Source of the DNA: Lysobacteraceae bacterium
GTDB lineage: Bacteria; Pseudomonadota; Gammaproteobacteria; Xanthomonadales; Rhodanobacteraceae
Length of the DNA: 64,000 nt
Reading direction: 5' to 3'
Assembly (NCBI GenBank): GCA_021372495.1
Contig: JAJFUF010000040.1
Coordinates: forward strand, 124,001-188,000
The notes under the pieces were generated by a model, which was not told the DNA's origin, made no database searches, and worked only from the letters and a program-made list of their open reading frames with translations. Below, piece after piece: positions 51,672-63,698 of the stretch. Each line of letters starts with the position of its first letter. Within the stretch, counting starts at the first letter, position 1. Made by a program: the position numbers and the translations under genes.

Positions 51672-54302
51672 ATGCAACGCGACGATCTCGCCCAGCATAC
51701 GCCGATGATGCGCCAGTACCTCGCCGCCAAGGCGGAGTACCCGGACACGCTGCTGTTCTTCCGCATGGGCGACTTCTACGAGATGTTCTACGAAGACGCG
51801 CGCAAGGCCGCGCGCCTGCTGGACATCACGCTCACCCAGCGCGGCCAGTCGGCGGGCGCGCCGATCCCGATGGCCGGCGTGCCGGTGCACGCGGTGGAGA
51901 ATTACCTCGGCAGGCTGGTGCGTCTGGGCGAGTCGGTGGCGATCTGCGAGCAGATCGGCGACCCGGCCGCGAGCAAGGGCATGGTCGAGCGCAAGGTCGT
52001 GCGCGTGGTCACGCCGGGCACGGTGACCGACGAGGCGCTGCTGGAGGAACGCCGCGACAACCTGCTGCTGGCGATCGCCGCCGGCAAGACCGGCTACGGC
52101 CTGGCCTGGGTGGACCTGGCCGCCGGCCGCTTCCTGCTCGCCGAAGCCGCCGATGCCGAAGCGCTGGCCGCCGAGCTGGCGCGCCTTGCGCCGGCGGAGA
52201 CGCTGGTCGGCGAGGACGTCGCCTGGCCGAAGCTGGTCGCCACCCTGCCCGGCCTGCGCAAGCGCCCGCCGTGGCATTTCGACCTCGACAGCGCGCGTCG
52301 TTCGCTGTGCCGCTTCTTCGGCACGCGCGACCTGTCCGGCTTCGGCTGCGAGGGACTGCCGCTGGCGATCGGCGCGGCGGGCTGCCTGCTCGGCTACGTC
52401 GAGGAAACGCAGAAGAGCGCGCTGCCGCACCTGACCGGGCTGGCGGTGGAGAGCGCCGCCGAGACCATCGCGATGGACGCGGCGACGCGGCGCAACCTGG
52501 AACTCGACACGCACCCGGCCGGCCGCGGCGAATACACCCTGCTCGGCGTGCTCGACCGCAGCATCACGCCGATGGGCGCGCGCGCGCTGCGCCGCTGGCT
52601 GCACCGCCCGCTGCGCGCACGCGAAGTGCTGCGCCGCCGCCACCAGGCGGTCGGCGCGCTGGCGGAAAACCGCCGCCACGAACCGCTGCGCGAACGGCTG
52701 CGCGCGATCGGCGACCTCGAGCGCATCCTCGCCCGCGTCGCGCTGCGCTCGGCGCGGCCGCGCGACCTGTCGACGCTGCGCGACGGTCTCGCCGCCGCGC
52801 CAGCCATTTGTGCGATCGTCCTTGATCGCGAAGATCAGGAAGCGGCCATGCATGGCCGCACTCCCCGGATTGGGCACAGTCCCCTGTTGACCGAGTTGGT
52901 CGAGCGCATCGGCGAACACGCCGACACGATCGAGCTGTTGCGGCGCGCCGTGGTGGCGCAGCCGCCGGCGCTGCTGCGCGACGGCGGCGTGATCGCCGAG
53001 GGCCACGACGCCGAACTGGACGAGCTGCGCCGGCTGTCCACCCACGCCGACCAGTTCCTCATCGAACTGGAGGCGCGCGAGAAGGCGGCCAGCGGCATCC
53101 CGACGCTGAAGGTCGGCTACAACCGCGTGCACGGCTACTACATCGAGATCAGCAAGGGCCAGGCCGATCGGGCGCCCGCGCACTACACGCGCCGGCAGAC
53201 CATCAAGGGCGCCGAGCGCTACATCACCGAAGAGCTGAAGGCGTTCGAGGACAAGGTGCTGTCGGCGAAGGAACGCGCGCTGATGCGCGAGCGCGCGCTG
53301 TACGAGGCGCTGCTGGACGCACTGACCGAGCGCCTCGCGGCGCTGAAGCAGGCCGCTGCGGCGATCGCCGAACTGGACGTGCTGGCCAACCTCGCCGAAC
53401 GCGCCGAGTCGCTCGACTGGAGCTGCCCGGAGCTGAGCGAGGCGCCCGGCATCCTGATCGAGCGCGGCCGCCATCCGGTGGTGGAACAAGTGCGCGAGGA
53501 ACCGTTCGAGCCGAACGACCTCGCGCTCGACGACGCGCGCCGCATGCTGGTGATCACCGGCCCCAACATGGGCGGCAAGTCCACCTACATGCGCCAGTGC
53601 GCGCTGATCGTGCTGCTGGCGCACATCGGCAGCTACGTGCCGGCGGCGCGCGCGGTGCTGGGACCGATCGACCGCATCTTCACCCGCATCGGCGCCGGCG
53701 ACGACCTCTCGCGCGGGCAGTCCACCTTCATGGTGGAAATGAGCGAGACCGCCAACATCCTGCACAACGCCACGTCGCAGAGTCTGGTGCTGATGGACGA
53801 GGTCGGCCGCGGCACCTCCACCTACGACGGCCTCGCGCTGGCGCAGGCCTGCGCGGTGCACCTGGCCACGGCCAGCCGCGCGTTCACCTTGTTCGCCACC
53901 CACTACTTCGAGCTGACCGAGCTGGCGGCGCAGTACGCCGGCATCGCCAACGTGCACCTCGACGCTATCGAGTACGGCGAGCAACTGGTGTTCATGCACG
54001 CGGTCAAGGAAGGCCCGGCCAACCGCAGCTTCGGCCTGCAGGTCGCCGCGCTGGCCGGCCTGCCGAAGGCGGTGATCGCCGACGCGCGGCGCACGCTGGC
54101 GACGCTGGAACAGGGCGTGCACGCGCTGCCGCCGTCGCGCGCATCGGGCCCGGCCGCCGATCCCACGCCGCAGCTCGGCCTGTTCGCGCCGCCGCTGCCG
54201 TCGGCCGCCGAAGAGGCGCTGCGCGCGCTGGATCCGAATGAGCTTTCGCCGCGCGACGCGCTGGACGCGCTGTTCCGCCTGCGCGCCATGCTGGACGGCT
54301 GA
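51672..54302 (+). CDS. mutS: DNA mismatch repair protein MutS, with a short repeat-derived insertion
   Basis: MutS recognises mismatches and starts repair. The 876-residue protein has the mismatch-binding [15 protein letters not shown] near residue 35, the lever/clamp region with [15 protein letters not shown], Walker [33 protein letters not shown] and [11 protein letters not shown]. Around residues 378-396 the sequence [21 protein letters not shown] replaces the usual short helix-helix turn between LSTLRDGL and [12 protein letters not shown]. It makes the region about 15-17 residues longer than in relatives. That stretch is encoded by palindromic repeat-like DNA (52810-52865). The frame is intact. 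Confidence 0.95.
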   Translation: MQRDDLAQHTPMMRQYLAAKAEYPDTLLFFRMGDFYEMFYEDARKAARLLDITLTQRGQSAGAPIPMAGVPVHAVENYLGRLVRLGESVAICEQIGDPAASKGMVERKVVRVVTPGTVTDEALLEERRDNLLLAIAAGKTGYGLAWVDLAAGRFLLAEAADAEALAAELARLAPAETLVGEDVAWPKLVATLPGLRKRPPWHFDLDSARRSLCRFFGTRDLSGFGCEGLPLAIGAAGCLLGYVEETQKSALPHLTGLAVESAAETIAMDAATRRNLELDTHPAGRGEYTLLGVLDRSITPMGARALRRWLHRPLRAREVLRRRHQAVGALAENRRHEPLRERLRAIGDLERILARVALRSARPRDLSTLRDGLAAAPAICAIVLDREDQEAAMHGRTPRIGHSPLLTELVERIGEHADTIELLRRAVVAQPPALLRDGGVIAEGHDAELDELRRLSTHADQFLIELEAREKAASGIPTLKVGYNRVHGYYIEISKGQADRAPAHYTRRQTIKGAERYITEELKAFEDKVLSAKERALMRERALYEALLDALTERLAALKQAAAAIAELDVLANLAERAESLDWSCPELSEAPGILIERGRHPVVEQVREEPFEPNDLALDDARRMLVITGPNMGGKSTYMRQCALIVLLAHIGSYVPAARAVLGPIDRIFTRIGAGDDLSRGQSTFMVEMSETANILHNATSQSLVLMDEVGRGTSTYDGLALAQACAVHLATASRAFTLFATHYFELTELAAQYAGIANVHLDAIEYGEQLVFMHAVKEGPANRSFGLQVAALAGLPKAVIADARRTLATLEQGVHALPPSRASGPAADPTPQLGLFAPPLPSAAEEALRALDPNELSPRDALDALFRLRAMLDG
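52810..52865. repeat. palindromic repeat unit inside mutS
   Basis: The segment contains a perfect 18-base palindrome, GCGGCCATGCATGGCCGC (52842-52859), and an inverted pair GCGATC (52812-52817) / GATCGC (52824-52829). Its composition is less GC-rich than the flanks. It looks like an interspersed intergenic element captured within the coding frame. Confidence 0.6.
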
Positions 54303-54389
54303 TCGCTCGAGCGCGCAGCGGTTGCCCTCGCGAAGCTGGCCAGCTCGCGCTGCCCATTGGGCAGGACATCCTCGTCCTCCCGGCCTCGA

Positions 54390-54430
54390 CCCGATAGCCG
54401 CGGGCTATCGGGAGCATCGGAACAATCGAA
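54390..54430 (+). promoter_or_regulatory. OxyR-like operator upstream of katG
   Basis: ATAG (54394-54397), seven bases, CTAT (54405-54408), seven bases, ATCG (54416-54419), seven bases, CGAA (54427-54430) follows the OxyR spacing ATAG-N7-CTAT-N7-ATAG-N7-CTAT. The first two quarter-sites are perfect, the third has one mismatch and the fourth is poor. The first half is also a perfect dyad, CCCGATAGCC/GGCTATCGGG (54390-54412). This could instead be a hairpin after mutS, but no T run follows it. Confidence 0.55.
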
Positions 54431-56778
<2,348 letters not shown>

Positions 56779-56800
56779 CGCGCGGCGAAACCGCGCGCGC

Positions 56801-56832
56801 CACGGGCGGGCCCGTCACGCGGCCCGCCCGTG
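56801..56832. terminator. hairpin between katG and the convergent gene
   Basis: CACGGGCGGGCC (56801-56812) pairs perfectly with GGCCCGCCCGTG (56821-56832). It lies 22 bases after katG and 19 bases from the end of the convergent gene and may serve both. There is no T run. Confidence 0.6.
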
Positions 56833-56851
56833 CGCCATCCCCGCGCCGCGC

Positions 56852-58219
56852 TCAGATCGCCGTCCACAGGAACACGAACAGCGTGTCGTTGTCGCTGGCG
56901 TTGCGGCCGAAGCCGTCGTAGTTGTGGCTGGCGCCGTTGAACTTGTCGTAGATCGTGTACTGCACGCCGATGCGCAGGTTCGCCCACGGCTCGGCCCAGG
57001 AATCGCGCTTGCCGAACGGCGTCCAGTCGAGCTGCACGATCTCGCCGCGCGAAGCGGGGTTGCCGGTCACGCTGCCGTCGTCCGGATCCGCGCTGAACAG
57101 GATCGCATCACGCGTGCCGCTGGTGTCGAACCAGCCCAGCGTGGCCCCGTAGGTGTCGGCGAAGTAGTACGAAGCATCCAGCGATGCCGCGTTGAGCGTG
57201 TGCGAGGCGCGCTCCGCGCCCGCATCCGCGAAGGTCGCATCGAGGGTCTGCTTCTCGTGCACGTAGCTGGCGTTCACCGTGAACGCATTGCCGCCCTCGA
57301 AATAACGCTGGTACGCGCCGTCGATGCCGACGTCGCGGAAGCGGTCGTCCGGCGTGCCGGCACCATCCGGCTGCAGGCGTGCGGTCAGCCCGACCAGGCC
57401 GAACATCAGCGTCTGCCCGTTCCAGTCGTGGCTCCAGGTCAGGCGCCAATAGGGCGCGGCGCCGGCCAGCCTGCCACCGTAGTCGACGTTGAACGTATCC
57501 AGCAGCGAACGCGAGAGCGTGCGGTACGCCCCGACTTCACCGTAGTAGCGGCCGTCCAGCGAAACGTAGGCGCCGGCGCCGATCACCTGCTGGCCGAGGC
57601 CGCCATAGATCAGCGGACTGGCGGACGGCCCGGGGGCCAGCTCCGGCGCCACGTAGGGGAATTTCCACGCCGGCAGCGTGTTCCAGAGGTCGGACACGGT
57701 CGGGTTGTTGTTGACCGTGATGCCGAACACGCCGCCGTGGCCGCCGCGGCTGAAGTTGCGCGCGTAACGCACGTCGACATTGTCCATGGCGACCTTGCGG
57801 TCGATGTCGGAGTAGGTCACCTGCCCCAACATGCCGATGTGCTCGCTGAGGCGCCCCGCAGCGAACAGCGAGAGCTGCTGCAGCGACCAGTTGTCGTTGC
57901 TGTTGTCGTGCGGACCGGCGGGACCAGACAGGTCCTTGCTGGTGTGCGTATAGGTTTCCACCAGCATCGCCGACAGCGGCGCGTTGAAGCCGCTCTGCGT
58001 GGACAGCGTGTATCCGCCCAGCTTGAAGGCGCGGCCGAATGCGGTGAGCTGCGGGCCGAAGCCACCGACATGGCAGGCGTTGCACGCCTGCCCGGTCTGC
58101 CGGGCGAATTCCGGCACCGCGCGTGCCATATGCGCCCACGCGAAGGGCAGGATGGCGAGTGCGAACCACTGCCACAGCGCACGCGCGGCGAACGATCCCT
58201 GACGAGCTTGAGTGTACAT
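56852..58219 (-). CDS. predicted outer-membrane beta-barrel with one N-terminal c-type heme motif
   Basis: The 455-residue product has a signal peptide (hydrophobic WQWFALAILPFAWAHMARA) and then EFARQTGQACNACH, a single CxxCH heme site at residues 46-50, followed by FGPQLTAFGRAFKLGGYT. The remaining 390 residues alternate aromatic and polar residues in beta-barrel fashion (GAGAYVSLDGRYYGEVGAYR) and end DTLFVFLWTAI. I know proteins with this heme-then-barrel plan as porin-like cytochromes of unknown role. The start at ATG 58217-58219 follows AGGGGG by 6 bases; ATGs 6 and 12 codons upstream are possible. It is convergent with katG. Confidence 0.7.
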   Translation of the reverse strand: MYTQARQGSFAARALWQWFALAILPFAWAHMARAVPEFARQTGQACNACHVGGFGPQLTAFGRAFKLGGYTLSTQSGFNAPLSAMLVETYTHTSKDLSGPAGPHDNSNDNWSLQQLSLFAAGRLSEHIGMLGQVTYSDIDRKVAMDNVDVRYARNFSRGGHGGVFGITVNNNPTVSDLWNTLPAWKFPYVAPELAPGPSASPLIYGGLGQQVIGAGAYVSLDGRYYGEVGAYRTLSRSLLDTFNVDYGGRLAGAAPYWRLTWSHDWNGQTLMFGLVGLTARLQPDGAGTPDDRFRDVGIDGAYQRYFEGGNAFTVNASYVHEKQTLDATFADAGAERASHTLNAASLDASYYFADTYGATLGWFDTSGTRDAILFSADPDDGSVTGNPASRGEIVQLDWTPFGKRDSWAEPWANLRIGVQYTIYDKFNGASHNYDGFGRNASDNDTLFVFLWTAI

Positions 58220-58420
58220 GGCGTACCCCCTTGCCATTGTGGATTCGAGCGCCAAGGCCCCCCCTGGCGGTACGATGCGAGCCTAGGGGGCGAGCCTCCG
58301 CCGGGTTTGATGCTCGTCAAGAGACGCGGATGTGGCGCGGCGGCTGCGGCATCGGGCCGCAGTGCATTTCTCGCGCAACCGCAAAGGATCCGGTCGGCGA
58401 CAGCGCGACGACAGCTTCGC

Positions 58421-58813
58421 TCAGTTTCGTGCCTTCAGCCGCATCAGCTCGCGCCGCGCCTGCTTGTCGGGACGCGAGGACGGCGCGGGCACTGCGCCCG
58501 CCAGACGGCGCTGCTCGCGCGCCACCTCGCGGGCGGTGCGGCTTTCGTCGGATTCGCGATAGAGCGTCTGCGCGACGCTGGCCGGGCCGCGCTGCTCGGC
58601 GAGCTGCAGCACTTCGATCTCGAAGCGCTCTTCGCCACGGCTGACTTCCAGGCGATCGCCGACGTGCAGCGTCTTCGCCGGCTTGCAGGGCCCGCCGTTG
58701 ACGCCGACCTTGCCGCCGGCGATGGCCTGTTTGGCCAGCGCGCGCGTCCTGAAGAAGCGCGCCGCCCACAGCCAGAGGTCGGCGCGCACCGCACCGACCG
58801 GTTCGGCGGCCAT
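58421..58813 (-). CDS. hslR: S4-domain heat-shock RNA-binding protein Hsp15
   Basis: Hsp15 binds 50S subunits that carry a stalled nascent chain. The 130-residue basic protein has the S4 fold RADLWLWAARFFRTRALAKQAIAGGKVGVNG and KTLHVGDRLEVSRG. An Arg-rich tail, RPDKQARRELMRLKAR, follows. The start at ATG 58811-58813 matches family length. It follows htpG by 4 bases, a stress-gene pairing. The 201 bases between it and the barrel gene show no feature. Confidence 0.9.
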   Translation of the reverse strand: MAAEPVGAVRADLWLWAARFFRTRALAKQAIAGGKVGVNGGPCKPAKTLHVGDRLEVSRGEERFEIEVLQLAEQRGPASVAQTLYRESDESRTAREVAREQRRLAGAVPAPSSRPDKQARRELMRLKARN

Positions 58814-58817
58814 CGTT

Positions 58818-60707
58818 TCAGGCCGTGGCGCCACCCAGCAGCACCCGGTTGACGCGCTGCACGAACGCCGCGGGGTCGTCGAGCTGCGCGCCCGCCGCCA
58901 CCTGCGCCTGTTCCAGCAGCAGCAGCGCGAGGTCTTCGGCGCGCGCGGCGTCGGTCTCGCCTTCCAGGCGCCGCAGCAGCGCGTGCCGCGGGTTGATCTC
59001 GAGGGTCGGCGCGGATGCCGGCACCGCCTGCCCGACCTCGCGCAGCAGGCGCTGCATGTGCGGCGCCAGCTCGTACTCGTCCAGCGCGAGGCAGGCCGGC
59101 GACTCGGTCAGGCGCTGGCTGACGCGCACCTCGCGCACGCGTTCGCCGAGGATGTCCTTGAGCTTCTTCAGCAGGCCCTCGGCCTCCCGCTCGGCCTGCT
59201 TGCGCGCCTCGGCGTCGGCGCCGGACACGTCGCTGCCGAGCTCGCCCTTGGCCGCGTTGCGCAGCTTCTTGCCGGCGTAGCTGTCGAGGTAGCCGACCAT
59301 CCACTCGTCGATGCGGTCGTACATCAGCAGCACCTCGATACCCTTGGCGCGCAGCGCCTCGAGCTGCGGGCTGCCCTTGGCCGCGGCGTAGGTGTCGGCG
59401 GTGAGGTAGTAGATCGTCTCCTGGCCGGCGGGCATGCGCGCGATGTAGTCGTCCAGCGACACCGTGCGCTCGGCGCCGTCGCTGCGCGTGGAGGCGAAGC
59501 GCAGCAGCCTGGCGATGCGCTCGCGGTGGGCGGGATCGTCGGCGACACCCTCCTTCAACGTGTTGCCGAACGCCCCGTAGAACGTCTTGAATTTCTCGGG
59601 ATCGTCCTTGGCCAGCCGCTCGATCAGGTCGAGCGTGCGCTTGACGCAGGCGGCGCGGATCTGCGCGACCAGGCGGTTGTGCTGCAGCAGCTCGCGGCTG
59701 ACGTTCAGCGGCAGGTCGTCGGAATCGACCACGCCGCGCACGAAGCGCAGCCACGCCGGCAACAACTGCTCGCTGGCGTCCATGATGAACACGCGGCGGA
59801 TGTACAGCTTCAGCCCCTTGCGCTCGTCGCGGCCGTTGAACATCGCATCGAACGGCGGCCGCTCCGGCAGGTACAGCAGCAGCGTGTAGCCCTGGCTGCC
59901 CTCGACGCGGTTGTGCGTCCACGCCAGCGCGTCGTCGAAACCGTGGCCGAGCGACTTGTAGAACGCCTGGTAGTCCTCGTCCTTCAGCTCGGCCTTGGGC
60001 CGCGTCCACAGCGCGGAGGCGTGGTTGACGGTTTCCAGCTCGTCGGCGGGTTTGCCGTCCTTCTGCTTCGGCAGGCGGATCGGAAAGGCGACGTGGTCGG
60101 AATACTTGCCGATCAGCTCGCGCAGCTTCCAGCCGTCGAGGAACTCGCCCTCGTCCGCCTTCAGGTGCAGGGTGATCGCAGTGCCGCGCCACGGCTGCTC
60201 GACGCTCTCGACGCTGTACTCGCCGCTGCCGGTCGATTCCCAGCGCACGCCCTCCGCCGCGGGCGCGTCGGCGCGGCGGGTGGTCAGCGTCACCTTGTCG
60301 GCGACGATGAAGGCGGAATAGAAGCCGACGCCGAACTGGCCGATCAGCTGCGTGTCGCGGCGCGCGTCGCCGGTCAGCGACTCGAGGAACCGGCGCGTGC
60401 CCGAGCGGGCGATCGTGCCGATGTTGCCGATCACCTCCTCGCGGCTCATGCCGATGCCGTTGTCGCGCACGGTCAGCGTGCGCGCCTCGGGATCCCAGTG
60501 GATCTCGATGCGCAGCTCGGCGTCGTCCTGCGCCAGCTCGGGCCGCGACAGCGCCTCGAAGCGCAGCTTGTCGCAGGCATCGGAGGCGTTGGAGATCAGC
60601 TCGCGCAGGAAGATCTCCTTGTGCGAGTACAGCGCGTGGGTGACCAGGTGCAGCACCTGGTCGACTTCGGCTTCGAATTTGCGGGTTTCCGCGGCGGTCG
60701 CGTTCAT
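58818..60707 (-). CDS. htpG: molecular chaperone HtpG (Hsp90)
   Basis: HtpG is the bacterial Hsp90. The 629-residue protein has the GHKL ATPase motifs ELISNASDACDKLRFEAL, VRDNGIGMSREEVIGNIGTIARSGT and QFGVGFYSAFIVAD. A middle domain contains YIRRVFIMDASEQLLPAWLRFVRGVVDS and LNVSRELLQ, and the C-terminal dimer domain carries SPACLALDEYELAPHMQRLL. Length is typical. It lies 56 bases from htpX on the same strand. Confidence 0.97.
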   Translation of the reverse strand: MNATAAETRKFEAEVDQVLHLVTHALYSHKEIFLRELISNASDACDKLRFEALSRPELAQDDAELRIEIHWDPEARTLTVRDNGIGMSREEVIGNIGTIARSGTRRFLESLTGDARRDTQLIGQFGVGFYSAFIVADKVTLTTRRADAPAAEGVRWESTGSGEYSVESVEQPWRGTAITLHLKADEGEFLDGWKLRELIGKYSDHVAFPIRLPKQKDGKPADELETVNHASALWTRPKAELKDEDYQAFYKSLGHGFDDALAWTHNRVEGSQGYTLLLYLPERPPFDAMFNGRDERKGLKLYIRRVFIMDASEQLLPAWLRFVRGVVDSDDLPLNVSRELLQHNRLVAQIRAACVKRTLDLIERLAKDDPEKFKTFYGAFGNTLKEGVADDPAHRERIARLLRFASTRSDGAERTVSLDDYIARMPAGQETIYYLTADTYAAAKGSPQLEALRAKGIEVLLMYDRIDEWMVGYLDSYAGKKLRNAAKGELGSDVSGADAEARKQAEREAEGLLKKLKDILGERVREVRVSQRLTESPACLALDEYELAPHMQRLLREVGQAVPASAPTLEINPRHALLRRLEGETDAARAEDLALLLLEQAQVAAGAQLDDPAAFVQRVNRVLLGGATA

Positions 60708-60762
60708 GCGGGTGCTCTCCGGGCCCCGCGCCGCGGATGCGGCGTGGGGGTTCGAGGGTGGA

Positions 60763-61668
60763 TCAGGCGGCGCTGCGCAGCGCGGCGATGCGCTCTTCCA
60801 GCGGCGGATGGCTCATGAACAGGCGCGCGAAGCCGCGCGCCAGGCCGCCGGAAATGCCGAACGCCTGGATCGACTTCGGCAGCGTGCTCTCGCCGCGGTT
60901 GCCGGCCAGGCGCTCCAGCGCGGCGATCATCGCGCCGCGGCCGGCCAGGCGCGCGCCGCCGGCGTCGGCGCGGAACTCGCGCCAGCGCGAAAACCACATC
61001 ACGATCATCGAGGCGACCAGGCCGAACACCAGCTCCAGCGCCATCACGATCATGAAGTAGCCGAAGCCCGGGCCGCGCTCCTCGCGGTTGCCGCTGAGCG
61101 CGCTGTCGATCACGCGGCCGACCACGCGGGCAAGGAAGATCACGAAGGTGTTCAGCACGCCCTGGATCAGCGTCAGCGTGACCATGTCGCCATTGGCGAC
61201 GTGGCTGATCTCGTGGCCGAGCACCGCCTCCACTTCCTGGCGGTCCATGCTCTGCAGCAGGCCGCTGCTGACCGCCACCAGCGCGTGGTTCTTGCTCATG
61301 CCGGTGGCGAAGGCGTTCATCTCGGGGCCGTCGTAGACCGCCACCTCGGGCATGCCGATGCCGGCGCTGTCGGCGTGGCGGCGCACGGTATCGAGCAGCC
61401 AGCGCTCGGCGGCGTTCTGCGGCTCGGCGATGACGCGCGCGCCGGTGCTCATCTTCGCCATCCACTTGGAGATGGCCAGCGAGATGAACGCGCCGCCCAT
61501 GCCGAACACGGCGGCCATGAGCAGCAGGCCCTGCAGGCTCATGCCGTTGCGGTAGGCCCAGGCGTCCACGCCGAAGATCTTGCAGACGACGCTCAGCAGC
61601 AGCAGGACGGCGAGGTTGGTGGCGACGAACAGGACGATGCGTAGCACGGCTGTCTCTCGGGCGGTCAT
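60763..61668 (-). CDS. htpX: membrane zinc metalloprotease HtpX
   Basis: HtpX degrades damaged inner-membrane proteins. The product has two N-terminal helices ([19 protein letters not shown] and [17 protein letters not shown]), [20 protein letters not shown], and the zinc motif [13 protein letters not shown] near residue 150. Further helices ([30 protein letters not shown]) and the third zinc ligand in [12 protein letters not shown] follow. The ATG at 61666-61668 gives 301 residues but has no ribosome site. A GTG seven codons later (61645-61647) has GAGAG upstream and starts nearer to where E. coli HtpX does, so it is a good alternative. Confidence 0.93.
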   Translation of the reverse strand: MTARETAVLRIVLFVATNLAVLLLLSVVCKIFGVDAWAYRNGMSLQGLLLMAAVFGMGGAFISLAISKWMAKMSTGARVIAEPQNAAERWLLDTVRRHADSAGIGMPEVAVYDGPEMNAFATGMSKNHALVAVSSGLLQSMDRQEVEAVLGHEISHVANGDMVTLTLIQGVLNTFVIFLARVVGRVIDSALSGNREERGPGFGYFMIVMALELVFGLVASMIVMWFSRWREFRADAGGARLAGRGAMIAALERLAGNRGESTLPKSIQAFGISGGLARGFARLFMSHPPLEERIAALRSAA

Positions 61669-61752
61669 GGAGGAGGGCACGGGGCGTGCCGCCTCCGATT
61701 GTTCGGGGCGGAGGGCTCCACTTTCAAGCGTGCCGGCTGGCATGATCGGCGC

Positions 61753-62652
61753 ATGCGCTACCGCGGCCGCTTCGCCCCCTCGCCTACCGGGCCCCTGCAT
61801 TTCGGCTCGCTGGTCGCCGCGCTGGGCAGCTGGCTGCGCGCGCGCAGCGAGGGCGGCGCCTGGCTGCTGCGCATCGAGGACATCGACCCGCCGCGCGAAG
61901 TGCCCGGCGCCGCGGCGGCCATCCTCGAAGCACTGGCCGCGTTCGGCATGACGCCGGACGAGCCGCCGCTGTACCAGAGCACGCGGCTCGGCGCCTACGC
62001 CGCCGCCCTCGAGCGCCTGCGCGCCGGCGGCCACGTCTATCCCTGCTGGTGCTCGCGCGCCGAGGTGGCCGCGCGCGGCGGACTGCATCGCGGCCCGTGC
62101 GCGGTGCCGCCCGACCCGGCGCGCGAACCGGCGTGGCGGCTGCGCGTCGGCGACGCCGTGGTGGCGTTCGAGGACCGCCTGCAGGGGCCGCAGCGGCAGG
62201 CGCTGGCCGAGGCCGCCGGCGACTTCGTGGTCAGGCGCGTCGAGGGCCTGTACGCCTACCAGCTCGCGGTCGCGGTGGACGACGCCGCGCAGGGCATCAC
62301 CGAGGTCGTGCGCGGCGCCGACCTGCTGGATTCCACGCCGCGCCAGATCCACCTGCAGCGCCTGCTCGGCCTGCCGACGCCGGCTTACCTGCACCTGCCG
62401 CTGGCGCTGGACGCCGAGGGCCGCAAGCTGTCCAAGTCCGAGGGCGCGCTCGCCGTGGAGCCGGGCGATCCCGTGCCCGCGCTGCGCGCGGCGCTGGGCT
62501 TCCTCGGCTTCGGCGAGGCCGCCGGCGCGAGCGGCGTCGCCGCCATGCTGGCCGCGGCGGTGCGCGATTTCGACCTCGCCCGCCTGCCGCACGCGCGGGC
62601 GCTGCCGGCGCCGCACGGGGCGGCGCTGCCCGCCTGCGTCCCCTTCGCCTGA
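61753..62652 (+). CDS. gluQ: glutamyl-Q tRNA(Asp) synthetase
   Basis: GluQ charges the queuosine of tRNA-Asp with glutamate. The 299-residue protein is a truncated GluRS without an anticodon domain. It has the HIGH-like [22 protein letters not shown] with histidine near 16 and [16 protein letters not shown]. The zinc-type cysteines are at 98 and 100 (CWCS) plus HRGPC, with [22 protein letters not shown] and the KMSKS-like KLSKSEG near residue 225. It is divergent from htpX by 84 bases. Confidence 0.93.
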   Translation: MRYRGRFAPSPTGPLHFGSLVAALGSWLRARSEGGAWLLRIEDIDPPREVPGAAAAILEALAAFGMTPDEPPLYQSTRLGAYAAALERLRAGGHVYPCWCSRAEVAARGGLHRGPCAVPPDPAREPAWRLRVGDAVVAFEDRLQGPQRQALAEAAGDFVVRRVEGLYAYQLAVAVDDAAQGITEVVRGADLLDSTPRQIHLQRLLGLPTPAYLHLPLALDAEGRKLSKSEGALAVEPGDPVPALRAALGFLGFGEAAGASGVAAMLAAAVRDFDLARLPHARALPAPHGAALPACVPFA

Positions 62653-62759
62653 GCGCGCTGGCGACGCAATCGAATGCGCGTGGCCGCGCAGGCTCCCTCT
62701 GCTCGCACTTTCCGTGGCCTCGCCTAGAATGCGGACAGGCTCGACATGGAGGGCGGCAG

Positions 62760-63500
62760 ATGAGGCAGCGTATCGCGCTGGTCACTGGCGGCTGCGGCGG
62801 CATCGGCACGGCGATCGTGAGGAAGCTGGCGCGGCTCGGCCATCGCGTCGCCACCAATTACCGCGACGAGGCGCGCGCGCTGGCCTGGCAGGCACGCATG
62901 CGCGGCGAGGGCATCGAAGCGACGATCGCGGCCGGCGACGTCGCCGATCCGCTGGCGTCGGAAGCCATGGTGCGCGCGGTCGAGCGCGAGCTGGGCCCGA
63001 TCGACATCCTGATCAACAACGCCGGCATCACCCGCGACGCCACCTTCCACAAAATGAGCTACCAGCAGTGGACCGAGGTGGTGAACACCAACCTCAATGC
63101 CTGCTTCAACGTCACCCGCCCGGTCATCGAGGGCATGCGCGAGCGGCGCTGGGGGCGCATCGTGCAGATCAGCTCGATCAACGGCCAGAAGGGCCAGTAC
63201 GGCCAGGCCAACTACGCCGCGGCCAAGGCCGGCATGCACGGCTTCACCATCTCGCTGGCGCAGGAAAACGCGCGGCTCGGCATCACCGTCAACACCGTAT
63301 CGCCCGGCTACGTCGCCACCGACATGGTGATGGCCGTGCCAGAGGAAGTGCGCGCCAAGATCGTCGCGCAGATCCCGATGGGGCGGCTCGGCGAGCCGGA
63401 CGAGATCGCGCACGCGGTCGCCTTCTTCACCGGCGAGGAAGCGGGCTGGGTCACCGGAGCGAACCTCGCCATCAACGGCGGGCACTACATGGGGTGGTGA
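62760..63500 (+). CDS. phbB: acetoacetyl-CoA reductase (PhaB-like)
   Basis: PhaB/PhbB reduces acetoacetyl-CoA to (R)-3-hydroxybutyryl-CoA with NADPH for polyhydroxybutyrate synthesis. The 246-residue short-chain dehydrogenase has [50 protein letters not shown], the active-site [11 protein letters not shown] and [13 protein letters not shown]. It ends NGGHYMGW, as PhaB does. GGAGGG precedes the ATG. The frame is open upstream but that part is unrelated. The phaR gene downstream supports a PHB role; no phaC is in the window. Confidence 0.88.
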   Translation: MRQRIALVTGGCGGIGTAIVRKLARLGHRVATNYRDEARALAWQARMRGEGIEATIAAGDVADPLASEAMVRAVERELGPIDILINNAGITRDATFHKMSYQQWTEVVNTNLNACFNVTRPVIEGMRERRWGRIVQISSINGQKGQYGQANYAAAKAGMHGFTISLAQENARLGITVNTVSPGYVATDMVMAVPEEVRAKIVAQIPMGRLGEPDEIAHAVAFFTGEEAGWVTGANLAINGGHYMGW

Positions 63501-63568
63501 GGCGCGCCTGCCTCGGCCTTGGGCGACGGATAGCGCCTTTCATCGGGATTCGACGCCTCCGCTCCGAA

Positions 63569-63599
63569 CCGTTCGCGCCGCATCGAGCGGCGCGAACGG
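63569..63599 (+). terminator. hairpin after phbB
   Basis: CCGTTCGCGCCGC (63569-63581) pairs perfectly with GCGGCGCGAACGG (63587-63599) over a 5-base loop, 68 bases after the phbB stop. No T run follows, so it may be a weak or factor-dependent end, or a repeat. Confidence 0.55.
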
Positions 63600-63683
63600 G
63601 GCCAGCGCCGTACGCTTCGACTTCGACAGCGCTTTCGTGAACTGGGCGGTGCCGGTTTCGAACTGGTGCGCCGCCGCACCCCG

Positions 63684-63692
63684 TGCTAGTTT
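63684..63692 (+). promoter_or_regulatory. extended -10 just before phaR
   Basis: TGCTAGTTT (TGn then TAGTTT at 63687-63692) lies 6 bases before the phaR ATG, with no ribosome site between them. If used, transcription would begin at or next to the start codon. Confidence 0.35.
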
Positions 63693-63698
63693 TGCCGC

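Noticed and set aside
54390..54412. Rho-independent terminator of mutS
   Set aside because: The dyad is perfect but has a 3-base loop, no T run and lies 88 bases after the stop; it fits the OxyR spacing better. A repeat origin cannot be excluded.
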